A stretch of 64,000 bases of DNA from Carya illinoinensis (GCF_018687715.1 NC_056762.1:43331520-43395519); one strand, 5' to 3'. Shown: positions 1-11,591, counted from the first letter of the stretch. Numbers and translations: made by a program. The notes: generated by a model from the letters alone, not told the origin.

Positions 1-599
1 CTTAAGAACCTCGTGAAAATTCCGTAAGTTTACATGAATCGACTAATCGCATAGGTTTTAGCCTGTCAACATAGTTAGTGTTATCACTCACTATGGTGCC
101 AGAAATGCGATTTTAATTATTTGAGATAGTTAGAAGTGTCAGAATACATTATAGTCTACACCACTAGGTTTAATTGAATATTTAGGATTTTTCAGTATTA
201 AGTTTGTTACGTTTATTTTTGGAGTGAATAGTAATCTCGATAAACGTACTAAATGCAGTGTTTTCAAAATCACAGTGTGAAATGTCCAAATTAGGTTAGC
301 GAAATTTTATTTGGATACTTGGCAAGATCTTAACCACACATAATGAATAGTATTAGATACTTAGCACAAAGAGAAACCATTAGATGGAATTGTGAAGGAA
401 ATCAAGGTGTGAGATCATGACACCTAAGCAAAATACACATTTGGAAAATATCTTAAGAACATAGATTTAAAATACACATGGAAAGATTTTAACCACCTTA
501 CTCTTCCAAGTCTACTCCACATTAGAAAATATTTTAAGCTAATTTCGTAGATATTATTGGGTAAAAATATCTTGAGTTAATTTTTGTAGATATTATTAG

Positions 600-697
600 G
601 TAAGAGAGTCCTACACTCCACTCTCACTCCGGTAAGAGAGTCCTACACTTAACTCTCACTTCGGGTAAGAGAGTCCTACACTTAACTCTCACTCCAG
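600..697. repeat. Tandem repeat, about 3 copies of a 32-bp unit
   Basis: The unit beginning taagagagtcctacact and ending ctctcactcc occurs three times with a few substitutions. It lies inside the presumed LTR. Just upstream, a motif containing tagatattattggg/agg is also duplicated. Confidence 0.85.
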
Positions 698-2160
698 CCT
701 CATCTCTTCTATATCTTATCCACAAGTATCTCCAGCCACCCCTCCCCACGAAATTATCTTCATTTATGCTTTCCATTGAAAGAATACCAAACACTCTCTC
801 TCGGACAGCTTTTAGGAGTTCTTTTGCACACCCATTTCGAACCTTTTGTAAGTGTTTTATCATAAAGTCTCCTTCATATAAGTTGTTCCTCTTTGAGTCT
901 AGTTTCCGTAGATGTATTTTTCGTATCATTCCATGGTCATTTGGTCAGTCAAAAGTATTTTTAACCATGGAAAGGTCATTCTGGGCGTGAATCTGGAGAG
1001 TATGTTATAGTTTGGAGTTTTTAACCAAGCTAATGGATAGATATTGGTCCGAAATTTTTATGGAGTATTGTTAACATGTATATATGACTATTGGTTGAGG
1101 ATTTTTGCATGATTAAAGGTTTTGATGAAAGATTTTCTTAGATTTAGAAACTTAGAAACTGGAAGAGGAAAAACAGTTTCTGTTTTGAGAAAGTTTAACT
1201 CTTTGGTGGTCTAAACCTATTCTAATGACTATGATAATTTTATTGGAGGATCCTAAGCATCTTATATACATGTTATATTATTATTTTGAAGATATTTGAT
1301 GTTAGTTTCAAAGATATGAAATTTTATGTAAAGAGATATTCAGATAAGTCAAAGTGTGAATGTTCTTGGCTAAATTTATGTTTTGGTTAATTTTTAACCA
1401 TGTGATCTTGAATTAGAAGCTTATATATGTTTTAAGACATCTTTTTAAACCATGTGATGGTTTGGTTTGAAGATCACATATTTATAAGTCATAGATCAAA
1501 AGGTTGATCAAAACAAGTTGGAAACAAAAATCAATAGAAATAGCATATGAGAATTTCGGCCCTATGGAGTTTTAATAGTTGTGATTAGTTTTAAATTTTT
1601 CTGAGTTGATATTTAAATTTAGGACAAAATTTACATGAGAAATGTAAATTTTGGAAACTTTTGGAGTTAGTATGCAAAATCCTTAAGTTATGGGTAAAAC
1701 GGTCATTTTCCCACATGTAGAGAGTAAAATAAAAATTTTACTCTTTAAGTTAGTATTTTCCATATTTCAAATTATTAGTGATTTAGTTCTAACTTTTAGA
1801 ATCACTAATTACAGTTCCTCGTGATCGCGCTTGAGGTTTTATAAGAAACGTGGAAATCGAGGTAAGTTAGCTTTTAACTTACTAGCAGTCTACTGTGTAT
1901 GTGTGCTAAGTAAAAGAATTACAGTGTATGTATGTATGTTATCATATATGTCATGCCATGCCAAGTTATCATGTAATTGTCTATTATACAGAATTTATTC
2001 TGTCATCAATTTTTATCTGTTACACAATATATTCTGTCATGTATTACTATACATTACAAATATGTCATGTTAAATATGTTGTCTGTTATATGTTATGCCA
2101 TGTTACGAAATGTTACTATCTCAAGTTGGTTATGTATTTAACTACAATTGTGATGCGTAA

Positions 2161-2490
2161 AATACATGGGGCCACAACAACTGTGGAGTATGTATTTTTC
2201 ATGTTAAGTCAAGTTTGTGTAGAATACATGGGGCCACAACAACTGTGGAGTATGTATTTTTCATGTTAAATCAAGTTTGTGTAGAATACATGGGGCCACA
2301 ACAACTGTGGAGTATGTATTTAACTACAATTGTGATGCGTAAAATACATGGGGCCACAACAACTGTGGAGTATGTATTTTTCATGTTAAGTCAAGTTTGT
2401 GTGGAATACATGGGGCCACAACAACTGTGGAGTATGTATTTACACGTAGAATACATGGAGCCACAACAACTGTGGAGTATGTATTTTTCA
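2161..2490. repeat. Six-copy array of a hairpin-forming unit
   Basis: A 36-bp core that starts aatacatgg and ends tatgtatt occurs at about 2161, 2223, 2285, 2343, 2405 and 2450. Within each core aatacat pairs with atgtatt and ccaca pairs with tgtgg, so every copy can fold into a stem-loop. Spacers between cores alternate between two types (with tcatgttaagtcaag, or with aactacaattgtgatg), and the last spacer is shortened. The array is part of the presumed LTR. Confidence 0.85.
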
Positions 2491-3171
2491 TGTTAATTCA
2501 AGTTTCAGAGCAAGTTCATGCTAAGTCAAGTTTCAGATCAAGTTCATGTCAAGTCAAGTTCAGTTCATGATTCAATTTAAGCTATGTCAATTATGTTATG
2601 TTGTACGCTAAGTTATGCTTTAATTACTTATGAATTTGATTATGCATTTATGCTTTTACTGTCATACATGCATCATTAGTCTGTATGGAAGTTTTTTGTT
2701 AACTTGCTGAGATTTGTAATCAAATCTCACTGTGGTAGTCCCAACTACCATTCCCCCCGAATGGTAGATCTTGTTACAGGACCTGAAGGAGGATCAGGAG
2801 CTGACCAACTAGACACAGTCGACTGAACGACGGAGCGTCGTTAATATTAATATAGTAGTTAAATTACTACTTGTACGATGGAGTTGCATCTCCAGTACTT
2901 TTGGATCATAACTATTTTGGAATAGTGCTGTGATCTTAGTTATTCAATGGATCTTTATGTATGAAGCATGTTTTAAGTATTGGGATATTTTCAGTTTGGT
3001 GCATAGTATTGCTAAAGAAAAAAATTATCCGCTGCGAATATTGCATAATGTTAGATGCATGTTAGGATTATTGCATCTTATATGTCATGAACGGGGGCAG
3101 GTAACCTTGTGTTGCATGTCTCGACGCTTCAAATGTCCGTCCGATCCCAAACGGAATTTGGGGGCGTCACA

Positions 3172-3894
3172 CTTGCTACTAGTACTCATCTTTCTATCAA
3201 TGAAGGTGTACCACGTTCCAATCCAACTTTTTATAGACAAATGGTGGGAGTAGTACAGTATCTCATACTGACTCGCCCAGATGTTATTTATGCTGTAAAA
3301 TTAGTTTGTCAAATTATGCAAACTTCAAGTTCACCTTATTTGATTGTTGTTAAAAGAATATTCAAGTATCTCAAAGGGACTCTAAACCTTGGCCTTCATT
3401 TCAGCTAAGCACCAGTTTTTGCACTACATGGCTTTTGTGATGCCGACTAGGCCGCCTCAAGAGATGACAGGTGCTCTACAACTAGTTTCGCTATCTTTAT
3501 GGGAAATAACTTGTTGTCTTAAGGAGCAACGAAGCAAGTTACAATAGCTCGATCCACAATCAAAGTTAAGTACGGAGCCTTGGCATCCACTATGGCAAAA
3601 CTGATGTGGTACATGCATTTGTTGAAAAATATTGGCTATGATCTTCCTCCTCCAACATTACATTTAGACAATATTAGTACTTTGAGTATGGCAAAGAATC
3701 TCGTTTTTCACCATTGCACAAAACACATCAAGATCGATGTACATTTTGTGCGAGAACAAGTAGCTCGACACATGATCAAACTTGCCCACGTCTCTAGTTT
3801 GAATAAGGTAGCAAATATCTTTACAAAATCCCTCAACAATTCAAAATTTGTTCTAAACCGCAACAAGCTCTACGTTGCCCCTGTCCCACCCTAA
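3172..3894 (+). pseudogene. Ty1/copia polyprotein remnant: reverse transcriptase C-terminus and RNase H
   Basis: Translation from about 3172 gives copia RT hallmarks: NPTFYRQMVG, then QYLILTRPDVIYAV, then RIFKYLKGTLNLGLHF. After a stop at 3406-3408, RNase H features continue: DAD followed by a stop, FAIFMGN, ARSTI, and the C-terminal block HCTKHIKIDVHFVREQV with ANIFTKSL (up to 3894). There are at least three in-frame stops and a frame change, so the copy is dead. It lacks everything N-terminal of the RT palm because the upstream LTR inserted here. The rest of pol would lie on the other side of that insertion, outside the window. Confidence 0.9.
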
Positions 3895-3909
3895 GCTTGA
3901 GGGGGGGCA
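3893..3909 (+). other. Polypurine tract of the copia element
   Basis: A purine run (gaggggggg) follows the pol stop codon directly and is followed by a TG dinucleotide, as expected for the plus-strand primer site immediately before a 3' LTR. Confidence 0.6.
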
Positions 3910-4163
3910 TGAAAAGACAAAATTTTGCAAATCACTCCATGAATCACTACTGTAGTCACTGCTAGTCTCCATTTATATATTTTATTCTTTTGCATGATTG
4001 TATCTCTTTGTACATAGTTTATGTTGGTTAGTTTAGAAAGGTGGCAGCTGTGCATTCCTTTTCTATGCTTTATACAACTCATAGCATTGTTGTCCAAATG
4101 ATCCGTTCACCTTTGTAACTCTATATATGTTAAAAAACAATTCATGTACAAGTGTGCAATTCA
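3910..4163 (+). mobile_element. Probable 3' LTR of the copia remnant
   Basis: It starts with TG right after the polypurine tract and ends with CA near 4163, about 254 bp. A TATA-like ctatatatg lies at about 4121. The right boundary is inferred, because the matching 5' LTR is outside the window. Confidence 0.5.
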
Positions 4164-4592
4164 CTTTTTACATAAATAATAGTAAAATGATTTAAGTTAA
4201 CACATCTAATTGAATTTTGAAAGATGAGAGTAAAACTTGAATAAAATTATTATAAAATTAAAAAATTATTTGAAAATTATTTTTTAATACTATTTTTATT
4301 TTGAAGTTTGAAAAGTTTGTATCTTTTATATATATATATATATTCTTTTTAAAGTCTGTAAATGTTATGATAATTAGATAAAAAAAAATTGAAAATTTGA
4401 AATTGTAAGATGTTTTATATTTGAAAAATGAAGTTTTGAGAAGTTTTAAAAATTTTGTCATTGCCTAAACATTCCCGAAAACTATCCCTTATTTGAATTT
4501 TCTTAAAATTTTCTACTCCCAAATATTTTCTACAATCCAAAAAAGACACAATATTGCATCTCAAATTCTCAATGCAATAAATGTGGTATTAA
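4164..4592. other. AT-rich intergenic DNA
   Basis: Short A/T tracts and a (TA)n run near 4330. I see no coding signal or bounded element. Confidence 0.5.
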
Positions 4593-5240
4593 TTTTTTTT
4601 TTCTAAGCAAGCAAATTTCATTAAAATAAAATATTATACAAGTTAAAGAGGGTAGGGTTCCCCCGACAAAACACCTCAAAACAACCACCACAATGCAAAC
4701 GAGGTGGAAAAAAAAAAAAAAGATTTTGCGACCAATTTCTTAATCTCTACCCAGACCCTACAAAGACGTTTTGAAGGTAAGCCACCTCTGGAGGCGGTGC
4801 AAGCGGAAGCACTACAGTTGAAAGTCTTGAAGTATTTGTTGATGAGGTCCTTAGTCTCTTTCACAAAATTACCGATTAGGAAAAGCATTAATCTGAATAA
4901 ACTCGTATCGAAAGAGTAGATTTGCAGTGGCAGAATAGCCAACCTGCGCCTCTGTAGTGACGCGTGAGGACCACGCGCTAATAGAATGGAAGTGGGGTCA
5001 TGCCGATTTGAAGGATTGGAGGGTGAAGAGTCTACTGATACATCGCGTGTAGCTGGCAAAACCAATTGGAAATTAATGCATATATCACTTATCACATAGA
5101 CATCACATAAAAGTTTAGAAATTGGGTGGAGGTAGAAGTTAGAAGGCAAGACTAAAGACTCCACATGAATCATAACTCTTACCTTGTTTTTTAAAGGAAA
5201 CAAAAATATAGACAAAATCTTATTAAATACTGTCTGTATG
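4593..5240 (-). mobile_element. LINE-like 3' end, minus strand, 5'-truncated
   Basis: On the minus strand the segment ends in ttttaatgaaatttgcttg followed by an A tract, the usual style of plant L1-type LINE 3' tails. The upstream part carries an open frame of about 179 codons (4676-5215) with no domain I can name. A short motif (gcgcgtggtcctcacg) recurs at about 7394. No reverse-transcriptase motif and no convincing target-site duplication were found, so the family assignment is tentative. Confidence 0.4.
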
Positions 5241-6190
5241 CATACCGAGTTATTGACATCTATATCCTTAATTCGAATGGTGAATTAATGGAGAATTTTA
5301 GAAAATTCTGATCGAGCAACTAATGGTATATGTATAAGATTGTTTGGTGTTGACTCCAGAGGAATATGAATATTGTGTTGACTCCTGAGGAATATGAGTA
5401 TTAATTCCTCTTTGTGTGTTTCATTCCTCCATTAATTCAAGCTAGAAGCTCTTTCAAAGTGGCTTTGAGCATAAACGGGTGAGAATCTCAAAAGAGTAAG
5501 TTAGGTACAAGCTTTAAATAGATCATAAGATCCATACAAATCTTTTGTAAAAAAGTTGATCCTACTAACAAATAATTGTTTTTTTTTAACATTTTTTTTC
5601 AAGTGTGGTCCACTTTTTTACATGGGTTTGCATGATGCTTGTCTATTTAGAACTTGTACAAATAATTTCTCATACCGAAAAGGGAAATAAACATGTTTTT
5701 GCTTAATTAATTCACAAGTTCCATAGGGATCGATATTATTGCTATATATATGCTTGGTATATGTGTTAACGAAAATTATATATTTCACACTACCATCTTA
5801 CTTTCATCCCATTAAATAAGATGTACCGCATTTATAACTATTGAATTATTATTTATTGAATGTTTTCTTATCATTTAATGTTGATGAATTTTTCACATCT
5901 TACTTAATATGATAAAAATATAATGATCAAAATATGTTGTATAACATTATCCGTGTTGTTATGTCCAAGTCCTGCAATACTGTTGCATGGATTCGGAATT
6001 TTTAAAGATTTTTTATTTTTCCCACTTTTAACTACGCCTGCACGTACTAATTGTTTCGTTCATGATTTATAGTCAATCATTAGTTTTAAATTCAAGATAA
6101 AGGTACGATTAATTAGAAGGCGTAAACCCAAAAAAATGTATCAAAAGTTACATAAATATGGTCCAGCTTCTTGCTTGCTGTTGTTAAAAT
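5241..6190. other. Intergenic DNA with a short direct duplication
   Basis: Mostly AT-rich and non-coding. About 5347-5402 holds two near-identical 30-bp units (gtgttgactcc then gaggaatatga). Nothing else could be assigned. Confidence 0.5.
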
Positions 6191-6191
6191 C

Positions 6192-6215
6192 ATATATATA
6201 TATATATATATATAT
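6192..6215. repeat. (AT)n microsatellite
   Basis: Uninterrupted AT dinucleotides. Confidence 0.9.
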
Positions 6216-7813
6216 TTATGCAGATCATGAGTTCCTATTTCACCCATCCTTCTGCGGATGATCATCAATGTATTTCACCTGTCTCCTGCGGAATATCTAA
6301 TTTCTCTGAATGTCTGTTCCAGAATTGCCAACCAAACCATGTGATTGCAGACAATATTTTCATTTCCAACATCCCGAAATTAAGAAAGCCACTGCTATCT
6401 TACAACGTAGCTCTCATCCAAACCTGCGTAACTCAGCCTAATTTACTCTCTCCGGTCCAGCAAAATTTAAATTGCAAGGAGACGCGAGCAGTAGTACTTA
6501 CATGCAGCATCAAATATTCAATGTTGCTCTGCACTCGGCATCATTACTTTTTCTTGGTAGAAAAATTAATGTGGCTAGCAAAAGCGTTGTAGCAGAACTT
6601 CGTCGTCATCGCTTTTCCTTGGTTTCAAAAATCAATGGAGAAAACCATTTGACCTTTTGCTCCTCAACTGCCAGTCTTGACTCTGAAGTTCTTGTCTCGA
6701 TTATAAGTATATATAGCACGTCCTTCTAATTGGTACCTTTGAGGCTTTCACTGGTTCATTTTGTCAATATATAGCAAAATGATCGACCTCAATTCACCGT
6801 CTACGTACGTACCCATTAATATCTTATTTAATTAATAGGACAATTTCTTGCACCAGTTCCGAAAATCTTCGATCACAGTACAAGTATTAAAGCCTCGGCT
6901 GCCTGCCATGCAAGTATGCTCAGAATGTGTTGTTTGAGTTCTCGATCTATACTACTATTAATGCGACGATCCAGTAAAATTATTTGAATACGACGAGACA
7001 TGGCATCACTTCGATCCAGAGATCGTCGTGCTTCTATGTTCAGGTGGTGTTATTGAGGACTCCTGTTTATGAGACTTTTTAATCACAGTCCAAAGGAGAA
7101 AAAAATATTTATGAGACTTTTTTAGTAATTAGGCACGATTTAAGAGAATTTCCTTATTCTCTCTAGAAAACTCCATCACTTCGAGTGTTGTCTCCAGAGA
7201 GAAGGTTGGAGCTTTCTCTTTCCCTTTCTGTGCTGTGTATACACTTTCATGTTAGCGTTTTTCTCTTCCCTTTTCACTAGTTCTGTTTTGGTTAAATCTG
7301 CTACTTTCTTGCTGCGATCCATCGATACGTGCCCCACCATCGCATCCTGAAACTACTAATCTACTAGGATGACATATAGTCGAGCCAAAAAGCTCGGCGC
7401 GTGGTCCTCACGTGCTATCACACCCTGATGCCTCCAACTGTTACACATGCCATACCAATAGATTCCTCACATCGAGATCTTCTAAATCTGGCCTACCCAT
7501 TCTCCATTGCACCAATTCATGGCTGTCATGCGCCATCACAAAAGTGAGGGAACACAGATGAATGGCCACAAATCAGTTCACCCGATGTCGTGTTTTCTAC
7601 TATGTTATTATTTTTTCTAACCGGTGATCTTAAAAAATAGATCGTGGATCTCTCTAAAAATCATATCAAGACAACAAATAAATAGTGCACCAGCCACTTT
7701 CACCACTTTCAGTGGCGGTCCACCACCAGCGGTGGTTCCATTGTTTGCATATTTTTGCAAACAGCTTATTTCCATCTTATGAGACGAAGTCCTCTTTGTA
7801 GGACATGGGTGGG
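6216..7813. other. Unassigned intergenic region with higher GC than its surroundings
   Basis: A + strand open frame of 124 codons lies at 6218-6592. It is cysteine-rich at its N-terminus, but I recognise no family. It overlaps another frame and has no neighbouring exon with plausible splice sites. About 7130-7560 is mixed-composition DNA sharing gcgcgtggtcctcacg with the LINE-like segment near 4960. No gene is called. Confidence 0.3.
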
Positions 7814-8214
7814 CAGTGGCAGAATCACAAATATGTTTCAGGAGGGTCAAGTAAAGCTAAAAGTATAATAATATGTTTTTTATTTTATTTCTATGCAATT
7901 TTTTTTTGCGGTATAGAACTATTAGATAATAAGATCTAAAATAAATATAAAATACGTTTAATACAACTTATGTATTAAATAAAAATATATCATGTGTTAA
8001 GAACAATATATCATTAAGATAATAAAAAAAAATATAAGTCAATAATCTATAAAATCAAAATAATTTTATAAGGAGGGCCAAATTAATTTTTTAGAGAATG
8101 GGCTAATACAAGATAAAATTAATATTATCTTATTAAATCAGAAAATATTAATATATATTATTTTTTTTCAAACTTTTGGGAGTGGCCCATAGGGCCTTAA
8201 TAGGTCCGTCACTG
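7814..8214. mobile_element. Non-autonomous TIR element (about 400 bp)
   Basis: The left end cagtggcagaatcaca is the approximate inverse of the right end aggtccgtcactg. The outer five bases match exactly (CAGTG...CACTG). The interior is AT-rich and contains caggagggtcaagta near the left end and aggagggccaaattaa near the right end. This resembles common plant elements with CAGTGGCGGA-type ends. A clear target-site duplication is not visible, so the superfamily (hAT-like or other) is open. Confidence 0.5.
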
Positions 8215-8424
8215 TGGACAGAGATAAAAGAAATTGGTTCTATTTTTTTTTTTTTTTTCCTCTAACACTTCACATTGTTGTTATTGTTTTGAAGCATTTT
8301 GTTGGGAAATCCTACCTTCTCTTCATGCATCATTTTTTTATTTTAAATTAAGTTTTCTTAATTGCTTGCTTGGGAAAAAAAACCGTCTAACAATGATCAA
8401 TTCGATGAATTACTTGCTTTAATT

Positions 8425-8441
8425 GGGGGGGGGGGGGGGGG
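8425..8441. repeat. Poly(G) tract, 17 bases
   Basis: Uninterrupted G run in otherwise AT-rich sequence. Exact length is error-prone in any assembly. Confidence 0.8.
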
Positions 8442-8550
8442 TGACGTAAACTCATCCCGGCTTACACATTCCTATATAATTTAATTGATATTTTCTCTCT
8501 CTATATATACTAAGAAATAAAGGAGTCCTGGTCCTATATAGTTTTCCTTT

Positions 8551-8574
8551 ATAATAATAATAATAATAATAATA
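8551..8574. repeat. (TAA)n microsatellite
   Basis: Eight trinucleotide units. Confidence 0.9.
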
Positions 8575-8944
8575 AAGGAAAAGAAAAAGATAGAAGACAT
8601 ATACGTGGTGCAGATCATTCTAACAGTACACTACTTTTTGAACTAATTACACATGACCTAAGATATGATTGGATTTGAGAGCAAAAGGTTTAATTTCATG
8701 ATGTGATTTCGGTTTCCTGCAATATTATATCTCCGGCCATTTTGAAAATAAAAGTGAAAACCGTGCGAAATGGAATCAACTCATTTTGGTCAGATACTTT
8801 TTCTTTAAAAGGTACTGTTCATGCGCCATTCATTTGTTTATTCATCGTTCAAATGATAGTAAATGATTGGTTAATATCTCTTATTTATATATCGATGATG
8901 AATTGTATTTTTATTTTTTATTTTCCAATAGCTTTAGGCTGCCA

Positions 8945-8975
<31 letters not shown>

Positions 8976-9114
8976 TAATGATCCTAATTAGGTATGCATG
9001 TCACATTGGAATAGGGCAGGATTTTTTCCAAGAACGAGTACTTGAGATTAAGGCCGATAGACATGCGTTCAAATGATAGATTTAAGTTTCCACCTTATAA
9101 AAATAAAAAGAGTA

Positions 9115-9205
9115 TTTATGATAAATTATTTACGAAAAAAATGACTATTCATGAGAAGAATAAACTTATTTTGACATAAAATAAATAAGTATTTTTCTTG
9201 TAGTG
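9115..9205. mobile_element. Possible right end of a CACTA-type element
   Basis: Ends in tttttcttgtagtg, whose complement begins CACTACAAGAAAAA, the classic plant CACTA terminus. A related subterminal stretch (tttgacataaaata or tatgacataaaata, then atttttgtagtg) occurs at 19640-19744. The left ends were not located. Confidence 0.4.
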
Positions 9206-9525
9206 CCGTCGAGTTACTCATTTGTTAGTTCGAAAGAATTATTTGTTTGGATGCTTGTGATTGCATGTATGCATGAAAATAATTAAGTAGTGGTTCGTAC
9301 TTATATTATCCTTCAGATGAAAAAAGACCTTCGATCGAGCCCATATATTGTGATTTTGAGCTTGCAGATCGAACAGATTAAGCCCCAATAGATGCGAACT
9401 TATTACATTTTCGTAAACAGAAGAGACACTTTCAGCGGGGAATTAGGGATAAAATAGAAACATAAACGTACTAAATAAGACACTGCATGCATGCATATTG
9501 ATCTTCCTTGAGCTGATCGAAGGAT

Positions 9526-11591
9526 CTAATAAATAATGGATGCCACTGCAGGCACATCTACTGGAAACCCATCAATCTCATCAATCCAAACATTATTCTT
9601 CTCCTTTGCTGGATCAATGGTGCGCAATGCACGCCACACAGCACTGTTACACTTAAATCCTGACCCAAATGCAATCTGCCATGCCCGATCACCTTTCTTT
9701 ATCCTTCCTTTGGCTTCACAGTACGCAAGTTCATACCACAAAGAACTACTAGAAGTGTTCCCATACCTATAAAGAGTCATCCTCGAAGGCTCCATATGCC
9801 ACTTACTCAGCCCAAGATTCTTCTCTAGCTCATCAAGCACTGCCCTCCCACCAGCATGGATGCAGAAATGCTCCAAAGCCAACTTAAAGTCCGGAACATA
9901 TTGTTTTGTCTTCATTTTAAATACCTTTCTCCCTATTAAATTTGCGAGAAATAGGATTTGTTCAGACATGGGAAGGACCAAAGGCCCCAAAGATGTGATG
10001 TTGGTTTTAAGGGCTTCAGCAGCAACCGGCAATAGATCCCTAGACAGTGATATCCCGACTTGTTTGTCTTCGTCTTCCTTTTGGAACACACATTGGTAAC
10101 TTTTGTCATCTGCGCCTTTGTGGGTGCGTAGAGTGTGAATCAGTTGATACTTTGAACGCCGGCGATCAGATAACCGGTTGGACAAGAGAACAGCGGACGC
10201 ACCCAGACGGAAGAGGCAGTTCGTAACGAGCATTGAGCGGTTATTGCCACCATACCAGTTGAGATTCATGCTTTCCATGCTCACTAATAGCGCATAGGAG
10301 TTGGGCAGGCTCTGTTACAGAGCGATCGAGAGTAAAGCTATGGTTATTTCAGTTTGTACAATGATAGACCAATGCCAAAAACACTTTGAATAAGACCACT
10401 TTATATGGTTAGTACTGTCAAGAAAGAAGTATAATCCAAGCTTATCCATCAGTAGTACCTATGAGTCAAAGATAGAGGAAAGGGAATAAATTATACCATG
10501 CATCTCTAGTTAATTGTTTTGTTGAATTTCCCGGCAGCATGAAATCCACCTGGACATCTAATGTTATGCTTGTATTTAAATGATTAAAATTAAAGGATCT
10601 CAACCAGGTCAGAAAAGGCAAGTAATTTTTAAGAACTTTTTCCGTAGGCCAAGGCCATTTTAAGTATAAGAAAGTTTTTGTGCGTGCAAAATAGGGGAGC
10701 ACAGCAGTGTTTAACAGGCAAAACTAGAGTATGAACTTAATTACTATACATTACTCTTAACGGGGCTCATATATCCATTCGTTTTTCACCTCAATTTAGT
10801 AAGTAAAAGGAAAAATAAGATAAATTTATCCCAAAGCTTTGCATAACATGCACACAAACCTGTAGCAAACGTTTGGCCAGGTCTACGGAAATAAGGCCAG
10901 CACTGCAGCCCATCCCACCAAGATTATAGCTTAAAATATTCCCTCTGAGCTTGTACTGGTTCACAACCATGGCGGACAAGGACGGCGTTGGAGTGAACAC
11001 GCTACAATTAACGACAAGAATGCCTATATCCTTAACTTTTATCTTGGTTTTTGCTAGCAACTGGTCTATGGCTCCGAACATCAGCATCGCTGCCTCCTTC
11101 CTAGCCTCCTCGACACTCACTGTCGCCGGGACTTCCATCAACGCTTTTGATCCGTACGTCTGCTGGCCATAGCCTGACCTCTCCATTATCTTCTTTTGAA
11201 ACAGTAAACTTTCTTCCGAGAAACTCCCAGTAAGCTCAGATCGTTTAATGAAATATTCTTTGGTGCACATCAGAGATGGGTCGGGCTTGAAACATGCAAA
11301 ATCCAGCAAGTAAACTTGTCTAGGACGACTCATTAAGTAAAGGGCTGCAAGGAAAACCGTAGTTGCAGTGACTAGGGTTGCTGAGACGAGATCGAGCTCA
11401 TAAAGGTGGCTAAACAAATGCTCGAAATCCTTGACAGATAGATGAGCAAAAGCTATGGTGATTAGTGGCACGAGAAAGAGGTACATGAAATTGGAGATTA
11501 AGTAGTGAAAAGCAAGCTTCCCGTAGCTGACTGAATTTGGTTGCTTCATATCTAGCTTTTGCTTCTTCTCATCATACCCCATTGTGAACAC
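9526..11591 (-). CDS. KCS: 3-ketoacyl-CoA synthase, KCS4/KCS11-like
   Basis: Condensing enzyme of the ER fatty-acid elongase, joining malonyl-CoA to long-chain acyl-CoA on the way to very-long-chain fatty acids for wax, suberin or sphingolipids. Two exons: 11591-10860 and 10311-9526 (intron 548 bp, GT..AG, phase 0), 505 residues, the usual family length. Two N-terminal membrane segments lie at about residues 27-50 and 67-90. The FAE1/CUT1 domain contains [14 protein letters not shown], the nucleophile in GGMGCSAG (Cys229), RTHKGADD, His396 in [10 protein letters not shown] and Asn429 in [14 protein letters not shown]. This matches the known Cys/His/Asn triad spacing. A second ATG three codons in (MGYDEKK) is an equally plausible start. 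By remembered similarity it is closest to Arabidopsis KCS11 and relatives; exact orthology is not established. Confidence 0.95.

Larger units (their letters stand above)
1..3171 (+). mobile_element. 3' part of a long LTR, probably Ty3/gypsy-like, truncated by the window start
   Basis: The stretch has no coding potential. It ends near 3171 in a GC-richer tail (tcgacgcttcaaatgtccg, then ggggcgtca just before the end), a style I remember from the 3' ends of long plant gypsy LTRs. Immediately afterwards, copia reverse-transcriptase codons start mid-protein, so 3171 is a natural insertion boundary. Internal structure includes a 32-bp tandem array (about 600-697), an irregular hairpin array (2161-2490) and a conserved-looking block at 2700-2900. 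No gag or pol of the same element is visible, so it may be a solo LTR or the 3' LTR of an element whose body lies before the window. The superfamily is inferred, not proven. Confidence 0.55.
8215..9525. other. Intergenic DNA downstream of the KCS gene
   Basis: It contains a G17 homopolymer (8425-8441), a (TAA)n run (8551-8574), a (TA)n run (about 8949-8971) and a possible CACTA end at 9205. No coding signal was seen. Confidence 0.6.

Noticed and set aside
1831..2496. Long open frames over the LTR repeats
   Set aside because: The translation merely repeats the tandem unit (MGPQQLWSMY) and has no domain; it follows from the repeat period.
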